Source of the DNA: Daedaleopsis sinensis
Lineage: Eukaryota; Basidiomycota; Agaricomycetes; Polyporales; Polyporaceae
Direction of reading: 5' to 3'
Length of the DNA stretch: 64,000 nucleotides
NCBI GenBank assembly: GCA_033807695.1
Contig: CM066308.1
Span: 3,472,001 to 3,536,000, forward strand
Shown here: one piece after another, positions 46,160 to 53,438 of the stretch
Position numbering within the stretch: the stretch's first letter is position 1
Layout: the number at the start of each line of letters is the position of its first letter
Notes under the pieces: generated by a model
The model's input: only the letters and a program-made list of their open reading frames with translations
Database searches by the model: none
What the model was told of the DNA's origin: nothing
Made by a program: the position numbers and the translations under genes

Positions 46160-46340
46160 CATCAGGAAAATGGTCACTGTACGGTAGAGGATGATAACTT
46201 ACTACGAACAATGGTAGAGAGTGATAGTCTTCCGTAGCGCTCGTCCGGGCTTGATCATCTATGGTAATGAGTGATCGTGTCGGACAAATAATTGGTAAAT
46301 TGTGGTCTTGTCTGTCGACTAATGGTAATCTATTGTAGAT
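46160..46340 (+). repeat. 181-bp direct repeat, copy 2
   Basis: Second copy of the unit. It stops exactly where LINE-like sequence begins (GAGGACCTTGG), so the LINE appears to have landed in, and truncated, the second unit of a tandem array. Confidence 0.92.
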
Positions 46341-46345
46341 GAGGA

Positions 46346-46424
46346 CCTTGGACCACAACCACCACCATGTGAGCATGGGCGGCTAATAGGTTGCGCGGCA
46401 CACCCCCACGTCGGGGGTCCAAGG
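46346..46424 (+). other. Inverted-repeat structure at the LINE 5' end
   Basis: CCTTGGACC (46346-46354) pairs with GGTCCAAGG (46416-46424), enclosing CCCCCACGTCGGGGG (46403-46417) that can form its own short hairpin. The pairings overlap by two bases, so they may be alternatives. They lie within 6 to 84 nt of the inferred element 5' end. Confidence 0.5.
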
Positions 46425-47199
46425 CATGGCTAACAGGCCATAAGATGTCGTCGCGAGGACTTTGCGGAACCCCTACCCCATGTACGAAGCTGGAAGGCAT
46501 CGTCTGAGGGGAGGGAGCGGGGGTACAGAGTTACCTCCTAAAGAGATGGCCCCGGCGGCCGAGCTCTCGACGGCTACTATGTAAAATAGGCCGCACTACA
46601 ATGCAATGTCGTCGCCCCTTCAGCGCACAGTACGTGTCCAGGCGATGTATGTACTTAGAGGGCGCAGAGGCGTGTACGCCGTCCCCGACGGCGGCGAGAC
46701 CTAGACTGCGCCAGCGACGCAGGGGGCAAAAACTTTTTCTGCGTGTCCGCTGGCCAATGACTCATGAGATCGCGCCATGACAAACGTGGGGCCCGTGGGA
46801 AAGCGGCAGCACAGAACCAAATATCCGATCAATACCGAAACAACCTGCACCGCGCGGGCCCGGTGCAGCCTCGTTCGGAGTTCAGCCCGACCACCAGGAG
46901 TACCATCACCTAGCCCACGCAAACATCCCGCCCTCCCGTATTGGAGGCGGGTACGATCGGACACCAGGGGTCGAAAAACATGGTATATTACCGTGAATCA
47001 ATGCATGCAACGCGGCGCTAGCAGCCGGATGAGACGGACAGCGGTATCAAAACATGAGACAGGAGCTCTACAACCCCAAGTCCTCGAGGAAACAGCAGCA
47101 GGAGACGCCTGAGGTGGAACTAGAAAGGTGCGCAGCAACTGCTCCCAAACAGTATAGCACACTGTTCTCCCTGCTGCGAACCCTCTGAGTCTGCGAACA

Positions 47200-48853
47200 A
47201 TGTCCATGCCGACTCTACTGCCCTCGCAGGTCCGCTCAAACGAAAGTCCCGCGCGCGCCGGTGCTGGCGCGGACACAAACCACTCCCCCCCTTTGAGCGA
47301 CCGGGCTCTCAAGAAACCGCGGCTCAATGCAGATGAGGAGGAGGAGGATGGGGAGGACCACGATATGGAGGGAATGGAGCAGCAGCAACCCCCCGTGGTG
47401 CCGCAGCAAGGCGCCATGCAGCCGGTGCCGCAGGCTGGAGCGTACCCCCCCGCCTTCCCCCAACCTGGGGCCGGTGAGTAGCTCGTATTGAGAGCTGCAT
47501 ATGTTATTGACGGTGACATCGGTGCTAGCGCTCCCCGTCCGGGTACTGCCCACAGAAGACCTCCCGCAACCGTTGACTCGCCACGTCTTCAATGCAAACA
47601 CCATGCCGTATGTCGACGACTTCGACGACGAAACACAGGCTGTCGCGGCACGCGGTGAGAATCCCCATCTCTTAAGCACCCGCAGTGGTGGAGCGGTCGA
47701 GCTTCCCCTCCCCCCGCACCCGCCGTTCCCCGACACCGACTTCGTCCACACTCACATCGCGGCACACCGCCTGCTCGCGAACATGCTCGCGGCACAGGCA
47801 GCAGCCGCCAAAGCGGAAGGTGTGCGTGTCATCGCAATCGTCACGCACGGCGGGGGACAACTCATGTACAAAAAGGCGCCAGAGGTGGCAGGCGCCGTCC
47901 AGAACTACCTACGGGGCTTCGCGTTCCAATCGAACAACAACGAAGGCTTCGACGTCAAGGTCTACACCCCCATCCCAAACAAGGAAGAACCGGGCAAGCC
48001 ATTCGCACCGCCCTTCGCGATGCTCGCGCGACTCCCCCAGGGCGCAGACGTCCTCCGGACATTCCTTCTCCAGCAGGAGGTGTTCGCCATCAGCCCGACA
48101 CTCTCCTTCACCGCTCTCTCCCTCGATAACGCTCAGGCGTCCTGGAAGATCCTCACGCTCACGAGCGACGCCATCGTTGCTGGGGCAACACACCGCTACG
48201 TCGTCGAACAGAAGCAGGCGCTCCTCGCAGCGATCAAGCAGACGCTTGAGGGAAGAGAGGTGGCAGCGCTCTTCGAGAACCTCACGGTCCAACTGGTCCG
48301 GGCCAACTGGGGGTTGACGGGCACCCGCAGGGCGATCGTGGATGCAGCCCTCGACACCTTCTCTCTAGAGCTGTCATCAGCCGAAGATGCGAAAGGTGCG
48401 GTGATCCCGGCATATATCCTCCTGGCCAAACCGCCCGCCTACGAGCAGTCTGAGCTGGATGCCTGGAAGACGATCGTGGCGGGCAGCAAGTCATTCTGGA
48501 TCGGCATGGACCGCTTCGACATCAACGCTGCGCGCGTGGACTGCAAGCTCTGCAAGTCCGACGTCCACCGGACCGGCGATTGCCCAATCGCGACCACAGA
48601 CGGCTGGCCAGGTGTCACCCCGGAAGCTCTAGCCCTCCCCGAAGCGACGCAGGCAGAAGCAGGACGCAGCGACGACGCTAACAATGATGCAGCCTTCGAC
48701 CTCACGATGAGGGAGATGTTCCGCTCGCTCAACAAGAGACCGCAAAGGGGTGGTCGCAACACCGCCCGCGGGGGCCGGGGCGGGCGCGGGAGCCGAGGCG
48801 GTCGCGCTGGAAGGGGTGGACGTGGTGGCAGCAGTGCCGGCGCGTGGATGTAA
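47200..48853 (+). CDS. LINE ORF1: nucleic-acid-binding protein with CCHC knuckle and RGG tail
   Basis: ORF1 proteins coat element RNA and carry it with the reverse transcriptase. As read here it has two exons (47200-47473 and 47529-48853), joined in phase across a 55-nt GTGAGT...CTAG intron, giving 532 residues. Without splicing there are two frames, the second starting at ATG 47501. The N-terminus is acidic and Gln/Pro-rich (ADEEEEDGEDHD). The central domain (from TEDLPQPLTRHVFNANTMPY) resembles conserved polypore retroelement proteins known to me only as a pattern. A zinc knuckle, CKLCKSDVHRTGDC (C-x2-C-x4-H-x4-C), lies near 48541-48585, and an Arg-Gly-Gly repeat tail ends in SSAGAWM. An intron in a LINE is unusual; see findings. 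Confidence 0.8.
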
Positions 48854-49296
48854 ATACGGTTCATGTTGCACGGCTGCGGCTGGGCGACCCACCCTCCCAT
48901 GTACAATCCGGACCTGCAAGGTCTGGCAAAAATGTAACTATGTGCACCTGCTCCTGCTCGTCATTGTTGAGGGATAGACAACGAGCACTGGAACGATGTG
49001 CTGACTCCGGACAGCCCGAGTATAAGCTCAATCAACTATCTCTTGGAAGGCGGCGAGCCCAAATATACTCACAGCTTGCTGTGAGGAAAGCTAGCCGTCT
49101 GGTTGCGAGTGAGGTAGACACATATCCGGAACGTGTCGGCCGAGCTCGCCCCGGTTTTGGATCACACTGACATTGATCTTACAGGTCTCGCAAGTCTGTA
49201 AGGGAGTCGCTCATTGCATCAACTATCTCGAATATTACTTTTAGGCAGCTACAGCAGCAACACGACGGCAACGAACTGGACACGGTAACAGCGGCG

Positions 49297-52200
49297 GTGC
49301 GGGCTCGAGGAGATGGACGCGCGCCCGCGGCGGACACCTCCGAGGACAGCCGTGGCGTTCAGGACAGCGGGGTAGGCCAACATCAAGGTACGTCCCCTTC
49401 TCTTTCTCAACTAGATACCACCCTGCTCCCAGACGGGAACAGCAGAATGCAGCCTCAACAAGGGGCTGGGTGTGGGACGGAAGTCCCACGAAGCGACCCT
49501 GAGGGGGAGCAGCAAGCTCGCACAGAAGTGCAGCACACAGGCGGCTCAGCTGAGCCAGCAGAACCGCTCCCGATGGAGAGCGAACATCATGGTGCTATCG
49601 GACCGGTACCCCCCGGTGACGACCGGGGACAACAGCAGGCAGACGGCGAGAGACTTGCATCGCAGCCACAGTCGCGCGACAGGCCATTGGGAGGCCAAGG
49701 CCAGGAGGATGAGCAGCACTCACAGAGAGGTGATGGCAGCCCCGGCCCGCCGCAGCATGCGGCAGACGGTGACGAAGGCGAGTCAGAAGGCGGCAGGCCA
49801 CGGAACAGGAGATGGCGACGGCACGAGGAGACTCGGGCGAGGAAGTCCGGTATCAGACTAGCATCCCTGAACATGAATGGGTTCGGTTGCACAGTGCGCG
49901 ATCATCCAGACAACAAGTGGGGGCAGCTCTATCGGGTCATGGTAGACATGAGAATTGGTGTTATACTGCTTCAAGAGACACACCTAACAGCTGAGCGCGT
50001 CGAATACATAGAAAAGATGTACAAGGGCAAAATAAAGATCCTGTACTCGCCACACCCTGAGCGTCCGACGCAGAAGGAAGGTGTCGCTGTGGTCATCAAT
50101 AGGAGACTAGTCAGTACGGATGGCATCGAGGTGACAGAGATCATACCGGGGAGAGCGATCCAAGCAGCAGTGCCGTGGAACGGTGCTGCAAAACTGCACA
50201 TCCTGGGAGTGTACGCCCCCACCTCGGATGGAGAGCCAGCTAGAAGGAGGTTCTTCGAACAACTCGAAGAACACTACACATCCAATCCCGGGACCCCCAA
50301 ACCGTGTGTTATGACAGGTGACTTCAACAATGTCGAAGATGCAACAGATAGGCTGCCGGTCGGCGGCACCGACGACTCATCTGTCGGCTCGCTCGATGTG
50401 CTGAAGCGCACCCTCGGCCTGATGCTGGTCGACGGGTGGCGCGAGACGTTCCCGACTGAGCGAGCATTCACATTCCTCCGCGGATCGGGACGTGAGGCGC
50501 AGATGTCGAGGCTTGATCGGATATATGTCGCAAGAAGGATATTCCAAGACTGCAGAGAATGGAAAATAAATGAGTGCGGGGTGAAGACCGACCATAGCAT
50601 GGTCTCAGTTGAGATCACGCACAGAGACGCACCGGATGTTGGGAAAGGGAGACCTGTTTTCCCTTCGGGTCTAATCAAGGATCGGAAGCTGGCAAAGAAG
50701 ATGCATGAACGGGGTGTCAGAGCAGCCGCAGAGATCGTCGCAATCGCTGCAGAGGACTCAAGATCGGAGCAATGCAACGCGCAGCTGGCCTTGGCCTCAT
50801 TGAAGAAAGACTGGATGGAGATGGCCAGGGAGCACGAGAAGGAGACAGTGCCGCGGCTCCTAGCAGAGATACGTGCGAGAGAAGCAGCACTGGAGCGGCT
50901 GCGGCGAAACACCCATGTGTCAGATGAGGTACGACAATCGGAGTCAGCAGCACTCACAGAGCAGATCAGGCTGCGGCGGCGTGTCCGAATTCGAATTCAG
51001 AAACAGTACGCACGGGCAAAGCACAAGCTTGAAGGAGAGCGACCTACAAAATACTGGGTCAGAGTCAATAAGGACGTGAAGCCGAGAGATACATTCCGGT
51101 GCCTAGAGCGCGTGAGCGGTCAACGTCCGGACGGGGGGCCAGTATACGAATACGGGACGAGCGAAATGTGCAAAATCGCGAGAACGCACCACATGAGTCT
51201 ACAGGACGATGGCGCGGACAACCTAGCTTCAGAGAATCGAGAGCGAGCAATTGTTGATGTCCTCGCGTCTGTTGGGGAGAAGTTGAGTGAGCAACAGGTT
51301 GAGGATATGGGCGGAGACATATCATATAACGAGTGCGAGCGGGCACTGCGTTTCTCAAAGAACGACTCAGCCCCTGGGCTTGACGGGATCCCATATGAGG
51401 TCTGGAAAACTCTGCATGCTCGATTTGTCGAGGATTCCAGACATGAAGAGCGTGACGCGTTTGACGTAGTGCTCGTGCTGAATGCCGCCTTCCTGGATGT
51501 ACAGCGATATGGGATCGTGGAGGCCGCGGCATTTAATGAAGGTTGGATGTGCCCGATCTACAAGGGCAAGGGTGAGCGGTCAAAGATCGCTAACTACCGT
51601 CCCATTACTCTGTTAAATACAGACTATAAGTTAATGACAAAAGCACTAGCAATACGACTTGCCGGTGTGTCTGACTCGATCATACACCAATCCCAGGCAG
51701 GATTTGTGCCGGGGCGTCGACTGCACGACCACACGCAGCTGGCAAAGCTGATGATGAACTGGGCAGAGACGACTGAAATAAATGGCATGATTGTCGCACT
51801 CGATCAGGAGAAGGCTTACGACAAAATTCAGCATGATTACCTATGGAGGGTACTTGAGAAGTTCAGGATGCCAGAGTCCTTCATCCGAACGGTGCAAACA
51901 CTGTACCAGGGAGCAAACACGTCAGTCATGCTGAATGGTGTGCTTAGCGAGTCATACAGTGTCACCAGAGGGGTCAGACAAGGCGACCCCATATCATGTC
52001 TATTATTTGACCTAGCCATAGAGCCTCTGTCAGCAATGATACGAGAGTCTAGAATCAAAGGTTTTGATATCCCAGGTGCAGTTGAGTCGCTTAAAGCGAC
52101 ACTATTCGCCGATGACACAACAGTGTACCTCCACGAACACGACGACTTCGATGTACTCGATAGAATTCTAAACACATGGTGTTTAGCAGCAGGCGCGCGC

Positions 52201-52650
52201 TTTAATGTAAAGAAGACAGAGCTCCTACCTATTGGCTCCCCAGAATACAGAGAACTGGTAGTAGATACGTACAAAGCAACGGGGCAGTGGGGCAACTACC
52301 CTCGTGACGTCCGAATGGCAGCAGACGGAGAGCCGGTCAGGATCCTAGGCGCATTTCTTGGGAACGGTGTGGACCAATGCGAAGTATGGACCCCCACAAT
52401 TGCAAAAATCACCACAGTAATCGAGCGTTGGCAGCGGGGGAATGCTACAGTGGAAGGCAGGCGGCATGTCATCCAGATGGTACTTGGCGGCATGTCACAG
52501 TTCCTGACAGACGTCCAGCGCATGCCGGACAACATATGCAAAAGACTTGATAAGATATTGCGCGCTGATGAGCCTCAGGACCAGCTAGGCCCCGGAAACA
52601 CCACGCAGCCCATCACTATTCGCGCCCGTCAGTCAATTCACGCAGTATGA
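49297..52650 (+). CDS. LINE ORF2: endonuclease-reverse transcriptase, C-terminally truncated
   Basis: The frame opens with GTG at 49297; the first ATG is at 49447, so initiation is uncertain (reinitiation after ORF1 is possible). The first 180 residues are Gln/Gly-rich and disordered. An apurinic-type endonuclease follows: RLASLNMNGFG, ILLQETHL, GVYAPTSD, VMTGDFNNVEDATDR, SRLDRIYVA and TDHSMVSVEI. The reverse transcriptase holds SAPGLDGIPYEVWK, NYRPITLLNTDYKLMTKAL, IVALDQEKAYDKIQHDYL, VRQGDPISCLLFDLAIEPL and the catalytic FADD (about residues 937-940). No stop or frameshift interrupts it. The last 30 or so residues (after DKILRA, near 52565) do not look like the family, so the normal C-terminal region is missing and the stop at 52650 probably lies in foreign sequence. 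Confidence 0.9.
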   Translation: MRARGDGRAPAADTSEDSRGVQDSGVGQHQGTSPSLSQLDTTLLPDGNSRMQPQQGAGCGTEVPRSDPEGEQQARTEVQHTGGSAEPAEPLPMESEHHGAIGPVPPGDDRGQQQADGERLASQPQSRDRPLGGQGQEDEQHSQRGDGSPGPPQHAADGDEGESEGGRPRNRRWRRHEETRARKSGIRLASLNMNGFGCTVRDHPDNKWGQLYRVMVDMRIGVILLQETHLTAERVEYIEKMYKGKIKILYSPHPERPTQKEGVAVVINRRLVSTDGIEVTEIIPGRAIQAAVPWNGAAKLHILGVYAPTSDGEPARRRFFEQLEEHYTSNPGTPKPCVMTGDFNNVEDATDRLPVGGTDDSSVGSLDVLKRTLGLMLVDGWRETFPTERAFTFLRGSGREAQMSRLDRIYVARRIFQDCREWKINECGVKTDHSMVSVEITHRDAPDVGKGRPVFPSGLIKDRKLAKKMHERGVRAAAEIVAIAAEDSRSEQCNAQLALASLKKDWMEMAREHEKETVPRLLAEIRAREAALERLRRNTHVSDEVRQSESAALTEQIRLRRRVRIRIQKQYARAKHKLEGERPTKYWVRVNKDVKPRDTFRCLERVSGQRPDGGPVYEYGTSEMCKIARTHHMSLQDDGADNLASENRERAIVDVLASVGEKLSEQQVEDMGGDISYNECERALRFSKNDSAPGLDGIPYEVWKTLHARFVEDSRHEERDAFDVVLVLNAAFLDVQRYGIVEAAAFNEGWMCPIYKGKGERSKIANYRPITLLNTDYKLMTKALAIRLAGVSDSIIHQSQAGFVPGRRLHDHTQLAKLMMNWAETTEINGMIVALDQEKAYDKIQHDYLWRVLEKFRMPESFIRTVQTLYQGANTSVMLNGVLSESYSVTRGVRQGDPISCLLFDLAIEPLSAMIRESRIKGFDIPGAVESLKATLFADDTTVYLHEHDDFDVLDRILNTWCLAAGARFNVKKTELLPIGSPEYRELVVDTYKATGQWGNYPRDVRMAADGEPVRILGAFLGNGVDQCEVWTPTIAKITTVIERWQRGNATVEGRRHVIQMVLGGMSQFLTDVQRMPDNICKRLDKILRADEPQDQLGPGNTTQPITIRARQSIHAV

Positions 52651-53407
52651 AGACGAGCGGCTTCACAAGGAAGGCGAGCGACTACCGAAGGAGCGAGTAC
52701 GGAGACATGCCATTCCAAGGGTCGAAGGAGCCGATGCCGAGCTGCCGGCGGCTGACCGAGGTCGCCAGAGCTCTAGCCAGGACAGAGGAGGCGATCGATC
52801 GAGGGCCTGGTCTAGGCGACTGCCACGGAGTCCAGCAATTGGTACGAAGGTCGTCGGAAGAGGCCCGGAAGACAAGGGAGTGAGGGGGACGGCCTTCCGA
52901 GGCCTATGAAGACGAGCGGATGGACTTCAGACGCGATCACGTGGTGACGCGCCACAAGACTAAGCGCTCTCGTGACCGCGGATGCAAGTCGAGCGGCGAC
53001 GTGATAGGCTCGGTGCAAACACCTACCTAACCACCGGAGTGCGCCGTAGGGGCTCAGGAGAGGAGGATCGCGACGTGAGCGTGGGAGGAGCAGGGTTTCC
53101 TATGATTGGACGATTGGTAGGATAGTTGTAGTTTATTTGGTGACGATTTGTACAGTATATAAGCCAGCGGGATTGCGGCCCAGCAAAGCAGCGCAGTAGC
53201 TCCAGAGATCGAGTCAGAGTCCAAGAATCATCTAGTCGACACTCAATTGAAGACCGTCCGTCTTCAAACCTCCTCTTGCAGACTAGCCTCACCCACGGAA
53301 GTTGCTTGACTTCCATCTGAAGTTGCTCAACTTCCTTGTCTATCGTCGACGAGCTACGTGAAGAAGAGCGACTACACCGGGAACCTGTCCTCCACCTCGC
53401 ACCCTAA
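52571..53407 (+). other. Candidate 5' LTR and junction sequence of the gypsy element
   Basis: Lies between LINE ORF2 similarity and gypsy gag. Its second half has promoter-like features (TATATAAG at 53156) and two short palindromes, GGAAGTTGCTTGACTTCC (53297-53314) and GAAGTTGCTCAACTTC (53319-53334). A 15-bp sequence TATGAAGACGAGCGG occurs at 52646 and again at 52905. With no second LTR to compare, neither boundary can be fixed. Confidence 0.4.
53156..53163 (+). promoter_or_regulatory. TATA box of the gypsy transcript
   Basis: TATATAAG about 245 bp upstream of the probable primer-binding region, a normal place for an LTR U3/R promoter. Inferred from motif and position. Confidence 0.45.
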
Positions 53408-53408
53408 T

Positions 53409-53424
53409 TGGTAGCTGATCTCGT
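53409..53424 (+). other. Possible primer-binding site
   Basis: TGGTAGCTGATCTCGT starts with TGG, as expected for pairing to a tRNA CCA end, and resembles the TGGTATCAGAGC primer site common in fungal gypsy elements, with changes. It lies 30 bp before the gag frame. Confidence 0.3.
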
Positions 53425-53438
53425 GCTCGTTTGGGTGT

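Larger units (their letters stand above)
46341..52570 (+). mobile_element. LINE-type (Tad/L1-like) non-LTR retrotransposon, 3' truncated
   Basis: About 860 bp of 5' untranslated sequence, an ORF1 with zinc knuckle and RGG tail, a 440-bp spacer, and an ORF2 with apurinic endonuclease and reverse transcriptase. There is no 3' UTR, poly(A) or tandem tail: similarity to the family fades after the RT thumb, at roughly 52565, and is replaced by sequence leading into a gypsy element. The 5' limit is set by the end of the direct repeat. Clade assignment is from protein pattern only. An intact 5' end with a missing 3' end is opposite to the usual 5'-truncated LINE copy and points to later disruption. 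Confidence 0.85.

Noticed and set aside
45911..46340. Direct repeats as LTRs of a small element
   Set aside because: The 181-bp copies are only 68 bp apart, lack TG...CA ends and enclose nothing coding; a tandem duplication explains them better.
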